NCBI GenBank assembly: GCA_963682175.1
Contig: OY821772.1
Location: forward strand, 53,466,925 to 53,530,924
Length of the DNA: 64,000 bases
DNA from: Triglochin maritima
Lineage: Eukaryota; Streptophyta; Magnoliopsida; Alismatales; Juncaginaceae
Direction: 5' to 3'
The notes under the pieces were generated by a model that saw nothing but the letters and a program-made list of their open reading frames with translations, had not been told where the DNA came from and made no database searches. A program made the translations under genes and the position numbers. Of the stretch, positions 29,401 to 40,508 are shown in pieces. Each line of letters opens with the position of its first letter. Within the stretch, counting starts at the first letter, position 1.

Positions 29401-32400
29401 TATTTTAAATAAATAAATGATGGGAAAATAGTAAATAAACTCAACTGCTAATGGTGGTGGAGTATGGACTATTGGTTGGATATCATCAAATTATATTATT
29501 TTTTTAGGAAAATTGTATTATTACAAAAATTCAGTGTACATTGTGTCATTCTTTGATCACATTGAATAATGTGTTTTTATATTTTCTGGATGATCTAGAA
29601 TTCTTCGACATTCATCATATTTTGGGATAAATGAGTTGTGATTCCAAGTTGTAAGTGACCAACATCATTTACATCAAACAGATTTTATCTAACATCGCTA
29701 TTAAGATTGGAATAGTTGACCTTATAGCAATGAAATTGCTCCCTTTCACTCATTGGGTACACCTGAATGGTAGAATAATGGATTATAATTCTGGTCTTTT
29801 TGCTAAAACGTGTTTTCAGAATAAAAAATGTAGCATTTTTTTAATTCTCAATCTCATATATATTGTCTCTTCTTCCTTTTTTTGTTTTTATGAAACTTTG
29901 ATTTTATGAAAATACTTTTTTAACGAACACACATTATTTTGAATGATAATTATTATTCAAATTGGATCCAAACAGGACTTTAATTATTATTTTTGGGTTC
30001 TTGCTTGAATTTATCTAATTTTATCTTCTATTTTTGTGAGTATTAGAGGCAATACTTGTGCCACTTAGGGACCAAGGGGCTCAACCTCTTCTTAGATTTT
30101 GCCTATAAAATGTATACCAAATGGGAATCTGACAAAGCTTAGGCACGAGGGTTGAAAAATTACGTTGTTGGTAAAGTTGTCTAAACTTGCGGGATGTGGG
30201 GAGAATTTTCTAAAGTTCTGTTTCTTATTTTGGACATTTTTCTTTGATAGATTTCATTTTGAGTAAGCATGAAAAATCATTTATTATCAACTATTTAAAT
30301 AGATCCTCTGTTTGAAATTTTTGCCTTAAAAATATATATGGTCCCTAGTAGTCCGGGTAAATGAGATACGTCACAAATTATGTGTTCAATCAATAGTTTT
30401 GACTACTCTAACCATAATTTCCAACACTGGCTCTGATGACACGATATTTCATGAAGTCTACCAAGAGTTTTAGAAATAATATAATGATAGCTACAATGTT
30501 GGCTCAATGGCAATTATTTTCAGGAAGTCATGTTCCCTTTTTTATTGATTCGAATTGAAAAGTTTTAACGTTAGAAATAAAAAAAGAGGGTTAAAAGAAT
30601 AAAATAAGACTCATGGGTGTTTGCGTAAAACACACACTCCTATTTTATGCAGCGCTGGAATGGACGGTGAGGATGTTGTGATGTGGGGTCCAAGTGAATA
30701 AAAAGCGTCCACGTGGATGATGTAGTTGGGTGGGAATAAAGTAGAGCGGTGGAGGTGCTCAAATTATTGCAAGGAACCAATGCATTATGCATGTGACATC
30801 TTCTAGGGCTCTCTATTTCAAATTCCAAACAGTAGTCTCAAGAAAATTATATCAAATTATAACTCGTATAAGTTAGGTATTATTCTTACATATTATTTTT
30901 GTTTATTTACATATTATAATAAAAAAAATCCTAGGTTCACTTAACATTAGTTTGTGTAGTGTCCTTAAATATATTTTTCAAGTATCCTGAAATGTGTAAC
31001 ACTTGTTGAACTTGTATCCACATTCCTTAAAATGAATCTACGTGCTCAACCTGAAAGTCACTAGCGGATAATTCGATTTCTGATCCAGAATTCACAGCTT
31101 CTTTCCGTATGTGTTTATTTTTCTGTTTTTCATTGACTTGTATTCATTTTCACGACTTGTCTCCTTGACTTATATTTTATAATAACATGCATGTTCCCCT
31201 TCTTTCGTGTGTTCTACGCATCTGCCAGAGATTAAAAAAAAATCTTGTGATATCAATCTTCCTGAATTAGATAAGGTGTATGTAACAGCTAACAAGATTA
31301 GATAGGATAATTAAGAATATGAGGTATAGTTGGTATTACTTTCTTATGATTCTTACGCGTGAGAGATTTTCCTTCCAATTTGTTTTCTTCACGCAATCTT
31401 ACAACGTCATGAGATCGGGTAAGCATCAAATCCAACGTAAAAAAAACTAAGCAAAAATATTATCCACATCTAACGTCCAGTCAACTTCTTATTCACCCAA
31501 ATGTCATTAAACTCCATCAATTTGGCATGAAATTGCGAACTTAACAGTGTGTATATTTATAAGTTCTGGATTTTGACACGTCATCTAGGCTCAAGTTCCA
31601 AGTCCTTATGCAATTATTTTGGAGAGAGCATTAAATTGAAGAGGTTTGGAATGAATATAATAAATGGAGAACGGCAAAGGAAATAAATGAGTTAGTCTCC
31701 ACGTTATTATTACATAGTTGATTGTACAATTTGGTTCCGTCCACTCACTATGGTCCAAAATGTTAAAAAGAAATATCTGTTTCGTTGTTGATGTCGAAGG
31801 AGTGTCTTGGGCATGTTTCCGTTGGTCTGCTTTTACTTTTCAAATGAATGGGTCGACTTTTTTTTATTTTTTTGGGGGTGGGGAGTTTTACAAGCTTTTT
31901 TAAAGGAAAAAAAGTTAATATAAAAAACTAATCAAAGTAAAAAGGTGTTTGATTGTATCTCTTGATCACATGTAGTGTGACCTGTATGACAGCAGCTGTC
32001 ACACCCTTAAAGTCTTCCGCCAGGGGGTGTTGATGCGTGCAGACTGTTTGAGGAACATCGGGTGGCCATATGAGCATAGATGCTATATGGGGGAGAAGCT
32101 TCAACTCGAAGGTGAGCACCTACGGAACTGCACTTATATGCAGTTGGGAGCGTAGGGCTGGTTGGGAGCTGAAGCTGCTTCCCTGACGAGCCCAAGGCAG
32201 GGCGAAACCAGTCGATGTTGTCTCGCACGCAGAATAGCTGACTGTGTGTGCATGCATATGCGCGCGCGCACAGTGTTGTGCGGGTGTGTGCGACTGTCAC
32301 CGCACAACTCCGTAATAGCAGCTATGGTTTTGTAGATGCGTTAGAAACGGAAGTCTTTTTCTTAGGATTTCCTTTCTCTTCGACAAAAGTAGCTAATTCA

Positions 32401-33960
32401 CACCTGGATGAGGTTAGGTTAATGTCACTTTTGCTCAAAATATAAAAACATTAAACCTATGGAGATTATTAAAAAGTGTGAATGCATGTATCTTAAGATT
32501 CTTAACTATGAAATGTTGCCCAACTCAAGTGGTGCAATGTGTATTTGCCTTAGAGCGAGAAATCAAGGGTCGTCATTTGGAAGGAAAAGCGTAAAATGTT
32601 GTTGAGTTGCCATTTCAGCTAAACTCAAACACTTAGATGAGAGGGCATTGGATTCACTTCTGTTACAAAGTATTGCACACTTTTATGTTTCACAACGTTG
32701 GACCATCTCTTGCAACAAAAGGTGAAAAGATTGACAAATCACAGATAAAACCTGAAATTTGTTGTGTCATCTTCTACAGTATGTGTTTACATGCATATCT
32801 GACAAATAGCAATATGTAACTATGATTACCAATACTAATCATTCACATTATATAGTAGTAGAAGTTATCCTTTTGTACTCATTCAGTGCTCCCTTGGAAA
32901 ACCGTACAACATTTGTCAACTCTATGATATCAAATTATTATTCATTATTCTTTTTCAAGTCACAATGTCACATTGTAATATTTGTGTTCAGAGCAACACC
33001 ACAAGTAATATTTTTTTAAAGGGCTGAATCAAATTAACAATTTATAATGCACAAAAATAGACAAAATAAAATCAGAAAACGACTGAAAACATTTATCATG
33101 ATTGAATGATTACTGATGACTCATTACAACTTGAAACAAATCTAGCTCACTTAAATGATATATACATCAATTGACAACCCCATCAGTATAGGTATTTATT
33201 GAAGTTGTGCGACATATGTAGACCATGCCAATCATTGATTATAATTATTAGATTAGAAGGTGTATCGGAGTATATTTCACTCGGTGGCATTAGGATGTTT
33301 GGAGTTGCAACTCAGAACAGTATCCAACAAGAACCATTCATGAAGAAGTCAATTAACAAAGTTGAGCTAAGAAATAATTTAAAGCGAGTGGCCTCTGCAA
33401 GGCTTCAAAGTTCAAACAAGAGAACAAAAAAGATGGTATTAATTTGTGGGAATTGCACTGTAGTTGCACATGGCAATGGTGTACTGGTGTTTCAGTTCTC
33501 TTGTTTTCTTTCTTTCTTTTTCCTTTTGTTTTTGTTTCTTTGGTTGGTGGTGCTGTTGATTTGATTTCTTTACGGTCAAAAAAGGTGCAGCTACTCCAAG
33601 TTTTTTAGCTTGAAAGGAAAGGGTTTGAATTATTTATTGTTCCATACTTCCATACATAAGCAGTGATGAATTGATGATAACAGATGTAGAAAGGAGGCTG
33701 TGGTTATGTGAATTTCTTTATGTTTATTTTTATGTCTTCTTTTCACTGTCAATTTCACAAAGATGCAAAATATCTTTAAAACCATATAAAGAAGTTAAAA
33801 TACTGTGTAAGATCATTTCATGGATCTGGTGTTGCCTTTATGAAATCATAGTATATTTATATTATATCTCCCTCAAAAAGGTTTTCTTTTTCGCAAAACA
33901 AGTAATACCAAAAACAAGGAAGCAGAGAACCAACATTATTAAATCCTTCATGATTTGCTA
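29401..33960. other. 4.5-kb intergenic region without recognisable gene
   Basis: Mostly AT-rich sequence with short, unrelated open frames in all directions. The only compositional break is a GC-rich segment at about 31976-32335, described separately. No tRNA, rRNA or conserved protein motif was found. Confidence 0.6.
31976..32335. other. GC-rich segment, possible retroelement remnant
   Basis: About 360 bp of higher GC content in AT-rich surroundings. It has a purine-rich word directly followed by TG (GCCAGGGGGTGTTGATG at 32020-32036), like a Copia polypurine tract next to an LTR start. It also has a 20-bp imperfect palindrome (GACAGCAGCTGTC at 31988-32000) and an alternating purine-pyrimidine run (ATATGCGCGCGCGCACA at about 32257-32273). 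No coding sequence or second LTR is visible, so the class is a guess. Confidence 0.3.
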
Positions 33961-33961
33961 A

Positions 33962-35214
33962 CAATGTTCCGGTCATGATTTCCTTTGGTGCGGCAACACT
34001 ACGAACTCCAGGGTGGAAAGTGCACATTCGGCTCTGAAAGAGTGGATCACTACATCGACTGCCGCTCTCGACACTCTTTTCGACCGAGTGAACTCGTCTA
34101 TTGAAATGCAGCTGACTAATATTCGGAACTTTCTTGAAGATTCGAGACGTCGAAATTTGGCACATTACATAGGTCCTCTGTTTCTGCATATAAATGGCCG
34201 AGTTTCGCATCACTGCTTGTCGTTAATGACTCAGGAGTTGAAGAGAATGCATGACTTAAGTGATGAAATTGAATATCGTTGTGGGTGTGCTTTCCTGACA
34301 ACACATGGGATTCCTTGTGCCTGTACCATGTACGAGTGTTTGGCGTCAGGTGATGGAATTTATTTAGAGCAGATTCATCCATTCTGGAAAACACTTGTTA
34401 TCGGAGCAGCAGGGGTCGTCAGTCTAATTCGTCTCGATCGTCCGTGAATACGGGCACAGGATCTTCTGGTATGTTGATATCTTTGTTGTTATGTTATTTA
34501 ATTTAATATATATCAGTAATCTAAATGGGGTTGAATATATTATATATTATCTCCTAATTTTGTTGTTTTAATGAATTGTTATTTACTTATCTTATAGTGC
34601 CCGGACGGGTTGACGTGGACAACTTCCCATATAATGATAGACTGCCAGGAATCATTTTACCATTTCTGGATAGGTGGAATGACGTACGTGCCGATGGCAA
34701 CTGTGGATTTCGATGTGTTGCCGATGTCTTTCATGGTGGTCAGGAGAACTGGTCGTACGCCCGTCGTGCGATTTCTAATGAGATAGGTGCACATCCTATA
34801 TATGAGAGTGTCTATTTCGGCAATGTGAGAGAAGCCCGTCAACGAATTGATTGGGCCGGGGGAGTTTGTGGCGAGGATCATTATATGGAGGTTTGGTCCG
34901 ATTTCTTTCCTATTGCTAATTTTTACAAGTGTGCGGTCATGTATTTCGCAGTGGGAACGGATGGTTCGTTGTTCCCGTGTCTTACTGTTCTACCTTGGGA
35001 GTGTCCGTCTGCCATGACGAGGCCTGTCAGAGAGTTGGTCATTGCTCATTTAGGGAGTTACAGACATTTTATTCGTTTGGAATTACTTGATGATTTCCCA
35101 GTACCTCCTTTAGCGATCTTATGGTATCAAATGCGAGATGAGAGTGTTGTTGGATGGGAGGATCAGTACCAAAGTAGGATGGAGTATTGGAACCGGTTAC
35201 GTGGTACATTTTGA
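33962..35214 (+). pseudogene. MULE transposase C-terminus joined to OTU protease domain
   Basis: Two exons are visible: about 33962-34468 and 34598-35214. The first begins inside a MULE transposase (CGNTTNSRVESAHSALKEWI) and includes its SWIM-type zinc motif (YRCGCAFLTTHGIPCAC); the DDE catalytic core is absent upstream. Near 34395 the frame shifts: the frame running into GRQSNSSRSSVNTGTGSSG, which matches the next exon's phase, differs from that of PFWKTLVIG, so a base was probably lost. The second exon encodes an OTU-like cysteine protease with DGNCGFRCVADVF (Asp and Cys) and SYRHFIRLEL (candidate His). Plant MULEs with appended protease domains are known. The OTU exon itself is open to its stop. 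Confidence 0.75.
34598..35214 (+). other. OTU-like cysteine protease domain
   Basis: About 205 residues from VPGRVDVDNFPYNDRLPG. The hallmark is RADGNCGFRC near residue 35, followed by ARRAISNEI and, near the end, RELVIAHLGSYRHFIRLELL with the expected histidine. OTU proteases remove ubiquitin-like modifiers. The preceding intron (34469-34597) has GT-AG ends and joins in phase with the shifted frame of the SWIM exon. Function as a free protein is unproven because there is no obvious own promoter or start. Confidence 0.72.
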
Positions 35215-35491
35215 TTGTAATTTGTAATGTTTTGTAATGTATAATATATCGTGTATTTCTACTTATATCGTGTTGTTCTTTTAACGTATTTTAAATTTAA
35301 ATATTATTTGATATCTAAAGAAATAAGTTGAAGATATTTTCATGACGAATAAATATTAAAAATACGATAGTCTAAGAAATACGTAGAAGATATGTTCGTA
35401 AGAAATAAATAATAAGAGTACACAAATAAACATAACCAAATACCAACAAATATAGTAACAGTGCAACAAAACGAAAGTAAAAGCAAGACAA

Positions 35492-37560
35492 CTACAGCTC
35501 AACATCTGAATCATGGTCCGAAATGCCCAACTGGCTGTTCCAATCCTCGATCAGGTGATCCCAATCTGTACATGCAAGTCTCGTCTCCTCAGTCGGCATG
35601 ATGTCTCTCTCTCGCAAGAACGGTTGTGTACACCGTATCGCCCTACTCATCCACTGTATGTAAAATAAAAATTAGCGTACAATAACAAAATATACTTTAC
35701 AATTAAAAATAAAATTAAATAAACTTACTGCATCGGCACATGTCCTATCCAGTGCTCTCTCCGGTCTCGGAATGATACCGCGTACGAGTAGTGGATGTGA
35801 GCACCTACCGAACCACTGCAAATAATCTGGAGCACAAGTGGAGGGTTGCGGCTACGACTCAGATCGCCCAGGTGTAGTCGTCCTACTCTCGGAAATGTCC
35901 TCCAAACCGATTCTGTAGACGAAACGTTGTGCCTGACGTCGTACATCGTCGCAGTCGCCGACCGTACTGCATGCTCGGGCGTCGGGATGTCAACCGAGAT
36001 CACCTGAATGTAACCTAACTGACGTAACACGCGATCAGGTAAATAAGGCTCTGTGATATCCCTATAACGAATAACGTCGGCAAATGTAGTCCTCGGCACA
36101 GCTACAGCAGCCTCGGGACCATACGGTAACCACTCCACCTAAACGTTTATACGTTAATAATAATAAAGTTAAATTTAAATAAACGTGAATGATATATACA
36201 TTATATACATGCGATGCAGTCATCTGATCTAGCCGTCTACGAATAGAAAGAAGTCGACTCTCGCTCTTATCCTCCGCCCGGACAGCCCACATACGTGAAC
36301 GAGGATGACCACGCTCAACAATCTTCCGCTCACGATGTGGGCGGAAAGCAGGAAAATACTCATATATCCAAGTCTGCAGCAGTGTAAGACAACCCGTAAT
36401 CTGACCACAATCAGCGCGACTGGATATGCCCAGATGGCGATACAGATATGCCAACGTCGCCGACCCCCATGAGTAATCAGCAATGGTATCTGGGTCCCTC
36501 GCCTCCAATAAGTCGCGTGGTCTCAGTCTGGAACCGCTCTTGTCGAGAAACAATACGCAGCCTAGCAGTAAGAAGAAATAAGCAGTCATCTGCGTATCCT
36601 CAGTCCGTGGTGGTCGCCCCCGTCTGCAACACTCGTCCACAGCGTCGATACTAACACCACCGCCACTCCAGAATGAGCTATCCCGCCCAAGACCCTCCAG
36701 GCTGACACCCAGCAACTCAGATACATATAACTTCATCTCAGATGTCGGCGTCTGTGCACTGACCATGGGACCCTCAACGGGTATGTGCAGAATCTAAAAG
36801 ACGTCATGCAACATGATCGTCATCTCTCCGAACGGCAAGTGAAAAGTGTTGGTGTCAGGCTGCCACCGCTCCACGAATGCCGAAATCAACGGCATGTCGA
36901 TGCAGGAAAACATGTTGTACGGCAAGTGGTCCAATCCACTGTCAACCACGGTCGCCGTCATATCCTCAGTCATCACTGAACGCCATGCCTGCAATGTCGT
37001 ACAGGCTCTGTGCCGATTATGGCACTTCAAAACCTTCCACTCCTCGCCATCCCAGATGCGTCTGGCGGCGTGGCCTCCGAAACTCGAAATGACGCTGCCA
37101 TCTACAGGACCACCGGGAATAATATCCGTGACGATCCAAGACTCGTCCTCACCCCTCTTCTTCTTCTGAGCTCGAGCGTCTGCAGTGCACGAACTCGAAT
37201 CACCGGTCACAAACCGGCCACCTTGATCCTTCCTAATGACCCACTCAGCTGAAGGACCACCGTGTCGCCCCCGTCCTCGACCAGACTGATGTACCGCCTC
37301 CTCCTGTGGCCCCAAGTCGTATTGGCCCCCATCGTCACTGTCGTCGTGACTCCTCACCTCATCTGAATCATCCTCGTCGTCGAAAGACTCTCCAGGTGTC
37401 TGACGACGACGTAACAGATCTCTCTCTCTCTCCTGACTGAAGCAGAAATACCACGTGTACGTGGATGACGAGGACCTGACTCGTCTGCTATACTACGTAC
37501 CGCGCGTAAGAGAATTGATTTCCCTTTTCCTCCACGATAACCCGATGACTATTAATTCAA
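35492..37560 (-). pseudogene. MAIN-like plant mobile domain protein, broken
   Basis: Convergent with the OTU unit. Reading on the - strand, a basic/acidic N-part (RTRGISASVRRERDLLRRR, SFDDEDDSDEVRSHDDSDDG) leads into a plant mobile domain: PLISAFVERWQPDTNTFHLP, FGEMTIMLHDVF, ILHIPVEGPMVS, then WGSATLAYLYRHLGISSRAD, MWAVRAEDKSESRLLSIRRR and VEWLPYGPEA. Exons: about 37560-36209, 36138-35729 and 35653-35492. Two lesions are visible: an in-frame TAG at 36794-36796 between HDVF and ILHIPVEG, and a donor at 35728 that leaves the reading one base short, so that WMSRAIRC is out of frame. MAIN/MAIL proteins act in nuclear gene silencing and meristem maintenance, and transposons carry related PMDs. The true start was not found. 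Confidence 0.78.
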
Positions 37561-37826
37561 TTTTAAAAATACAAATTTATTAATGGATTTACTAAAATAA
37601 TTAAACTAATTATTAACTTAATAATCGATTTATTTAGCAATTATCACAATTAATCAATAATCCTTTACTAAAATCGTACACAACTAATTACTAACATAAT
37701 AATCAATTTATTTAGCGATTTATTTATTAATTATCACAATTTATAATCAATAAATGATTTACTAAATTAATTTAACTCATTATTAACATAATATTCAATT
37801 TATTTTAATTTTATAACAATTTAAAT
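37561..37826. repeat. AT-rich degenerate tandem repeat
   Basis: Words such as ATCAATTTATTTAGCGAT, AATTATCACAATT and ACTAATTATTAACATAAT recur with a period of very roughly 70-80 bp. The stretch lies between the MAIN-like remnant and the Copia gag start. It may be part of a decayed element end. No coding signal. Confidence 0.5.
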
Positions 37827-37907
37827 TCAATTAAAAAAATTAAACCCATTAAACAAAGGTGACTTAGATGTGGATGATCCTTCACAATGATTAGAAGTAG
37901 ATGTCAT
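37827..37907 (-). pseudogene. Truncated Copia-type gag start
   Basis: ATG at 37905-37907, 40 bases inside a tRNA-Met-type primer binding site. It encodes 26 residues ending SKSPLFNGFNFFN before a TGA. PLFNGxNF is the usual opening of plant Copia gag proteins (PPLFDGTNF-like). The rest of gag-pol is missing, so the internal region was cut off soon after its start. Confidence 0.6.
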
Positions 37908-37946
37908 GCTAAATTACGATTAAGTAAATGAAATTAGCAACCTAAT

Positions 37947-37958
37947 GCTCTGATACCA
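37947..37958 (-). other. Primer binding site (initiator tRNA-Met type)
   Basis: On the - strand this reads TGGTATCAGAGC, the classical plant retrotransposon primer binding site complementary to the 3' end of initiator tRNA-Met. It lies two bases from the LTR end at 37961, exactly where a PBS should be for an element running on the - strand. Confidence 0.85.
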
Positions 37959-37960
37959 AT

Positions 37961-39473
37961 TGTTAGGATCTATGACCCTCTAATCGATAGAAAAATGCGG
38001 AATTAAAAATATTAATCGAAGGATTAAGGAAGAGACAATTGCAAACCACAAATTCGTCGACACCGGAGTTTAGAGAGGTTTGGCACCCACACCCGGGTCC
38101 TAGTCCTCCTCGCAAGCCTCGCTCGATCCCCCGAGCCTCGCTTACGGTTCCACTAACCGATCTCCGTTCCGGGCCGAGACCAACGTCGTTTACAACACCG
38201 AGCCTCGCGAACAACCTCGCCTCGCTCGTGTCTCCTCTCACAACCCGAGAGGGAGTTTCCTCGAAGCTTTACAACTTGGTGATTCTTGAATAAGGAATTG
38301 GAATCACAATCTAACTAACACTCTATACTTGAGCACACTTGGATATGATATGGAATTGGATATGCAAGTGGTGAAGTTTAGGCTTGAGTGTTGTGGATTG
38401 AGAGCTTGAAGATGGAGAGGATTTGACTTTGAGTATTGGATAGATAGGAAGTGTTCAAGATGTCCAAAGCAACCAAATGAGGTCCTATTTATAACTCTTC
38501 AAGCTCATCTAGCCGTTTGGGAGTTGGTGGGGAATAGACCAATGAGAAAGCAAGATGTGACTTAAGCTCGGCCAGAAATTGAGACAGATTCGGTCGACCG
38601 TTATCCACACGGTAGTCCGAAACATTGGTCTGAACAAAGAACTCGGTTGACCGATTATGTATCGGATCACCGTTCACCAACCTCCAGTAGCTTTTATCTA
38701 TTTAGCCTTAATTAAATTCGGTTCACCGAAGTCCATTCGGTTCACCGTTCCAAGGTGGACAGTAGAATTGATTGGGCTCTGATCTACTCAAGTTCGGTTG
38801 ACCGTGTCTACTTCGGTATACCGAAGTAGCGCGGGAATTGCGCTGACAAAGCGTGGGAGATTGGTTTACCAATAACGGTCAAGTTAAATAGCCGTTGGTT
38901 TCCTAAAGCAATATGATTCGGTTGACCGAATGAAGTTCGGTGTACCGAATATGGATAAGTCAATTTGGCTTTAGTTCAACATTTAAATACGACCGTTGGA
39001 GCAAAGTCCAAAACCGGTCCAGGCTAATTCGGTCTACCGAAGGCGGTTCGGTATACCGAGGTGGTTATTCCAGGGAACACTTAAAGGATTCTACACGGTT
39101 GACCGTAAGGTGTTCGGTGGACCGAACTCTACAAGATTCGGTTTACCGAGAAGGGTTCGGTTAACCGTGGGGATACGGGACAGAATCCTAATGTGTTCAA
39201 GTTTACATTAATCCTTAGGACTCAAATTATACTACATTACATATTGGTCCAAAGCTTGATTACATGTCTTGAGTCTTTATCTTCTTGTCCCCAAGCTCCT
39301 TAGCTTGATTCTTCATCAACCTATTAAGAATATCGCAAGTACACGAATATATATGCAATGCATGTATTCATGTTTGCTTACTTTGATTGTCTAGGTTGAT
39401 TGATTAAATATAGATTAAGATTAGATTACTTAATCATCAAAACTAAATAAAGATTAAGGCTAAAAAGCCAACA
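37961..39473 (-). mobile_element. LTR of a Copia-type retrotransposon (1513 bp)
   Basis: On the - strand it starts TGTTGGCTTTTTAGCC at 39473 and ends GATCCTAACA at 37961, giving TG...CA termini, followed by the PBS. The LTR carries a GC-rich section near its inner end (about 38060-38240) and a remarkable palindrome array (38580-39175). No second LTR was found in the window and the internal region is truncated, so this is a broken copy. Host target duplications cannot be assessed. Confidence 0.8.
38580..39175. repeat. Array of CGGT-NN-ACCG palindromes inside the LTR
   Basis: About sixteen copies of a 10-bp palindrome frame with a variable centre, for example CGGTCGACCG, CGGTTGACCG, CGGTATACCG, CGGTGTACCG, CGGTCTACCG, CGGTGGACCG, CGGTTTACCG and CGGTTAACCG; related CGGTTCACCG copies also occur. 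They are commonly preceded by TT and come in pairs about 15-25 bp apart. The flanking halves CGGT and ACCG stay constant while the central bases and spacers differ. Confidence 0.8.
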
Positions 39474-39760
39474 GTTTTACGGCGACGAATAGCAAGTCAA
39501 AATCCAAACGCTACTTTCACATGGTGATGTTAGATCCAAAACTGTTTTAAGTGCTTCTTTTGGTGTCTGGGTGGAATTGCAAAAATCCCAGTCTATTGGT
39601 CGGACGGACCGATCCAAGTGGGTGACTGCACTGACTGGTGTAGTGGAGTTCTTCCACTGCTTTGTACATATTTCTTCAAGGAAAATGTTTAGTGGACGCG
39701 CGCGTCCGGGACGCGCGCTGATGTGGCCAGTCCACTCAGCAGACGCTGCTTAGTTAAGTG
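39474..39760. other. Short segment between the LTR and the minisatellite array
   Basis: Contains TTTTACGGCGACGAA directly beside the LTR end and a palindromic GC block (GCGCGCGTCCGGGACGCGCG at about 39699-39718). The first word resembles subterminal sequence of eudicot CACTA elements, which often carry Ulp1 genes, but no CACTA terminus is visible. No gene is recognised. Confidence 0.35.
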
Positions 39761-40385
39761 TTCTGATTAAGTTGGGTCTGTTCTGATTAAGTGTTCGGTC
39801 TGTTCGGAATAAGTGGTGGTTCTGTTCGGATTAAGTTGTGAGTCTGTTCGGATTAAGTGTTCGGTCTGTTCGGAATAAGTGGTGGTTCTGTTCCGATTAA
39901 GTTGTGAGTCTGTTCGGATTAAGTGTTGGGTCTGTTCTGATTAAGTGTTCGGTCTGTTCGGAATAAGTGGTGGTTCTGTTCGGATTAAATGTTGCGTTTG
40001 TTCGGATTAAGTTGTGAGTCTGTTCGGATTAAGTGTTGCGTCTGTTCGGATTAAGTGTTGGGTCTGTTCGGAATAAGTGGTGGGTCTGTTCGGAATAAGA
40101 AGACTGTGTTCGGAATAAGTTGTGAGCCTGTTTGGATTAAATGTTGCGGTTGTTCGGATTAAGTTGTGAGTCTGTTCGGATTAAGTGTTGCGTCTGTTCG
40201 GATTCTGTGTTGGGTCTGTTCGGAATAAGAAGACTGTCTGTTCGGAATAAGTTGTGAGCCTGTTTGGATTAAATGTTGCGTTTGTTCGGATTAAGTTGTG
40301 AGTCTGTTCGGATTAAGTTGTGAGTCTGTTCGGAATAAGTGGTGGGTCTGTTCGGAATAAGAAGATTGTCTGTTCGGAATAAAGT
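39761..40385 (+). repeat. 22-bp minisatellite array 1 (about 28 units)
   Basis: Tandem units of the form TTCGGATTAAGTGTTGNGTCTG with variants (TTCGGAATAAG, GGTGGTTCTG, GTTGTGAGTCTG, GAAGACTGTCTG). Higher-order order is visible: blocks of three to five unit types recur in the same sequence. It lies just 3' of the Ulp1 gene and is in the opposite orientation to array 2 at 42441-42990. Confidence 0.92.
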
Positions 40386-40508
40386 TAGCTTAAGAATGAC
40401 ATTGGTAATGTTTGTATTTTTACATGTAAATAGTTTGTGAACTGAATATGTAAACATTTTGTACATGTAAACCAAAAAATAAACAAAACTTAAAATATCT
40501 TTGTCTGT

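Noticed and set aside
33199..33564. 121-residue open frame with a hydrophobic tail
   Set aside because: The tail comes from a T-rich stretch (CTTTCTTTC repeats). No conserved motif, no splice context.
40269..40475. Open frames over the 22-bp arrays
   Set aside because: The period of 22 is not a multiple of three and the translated words are only the repeat read in rotating frames.
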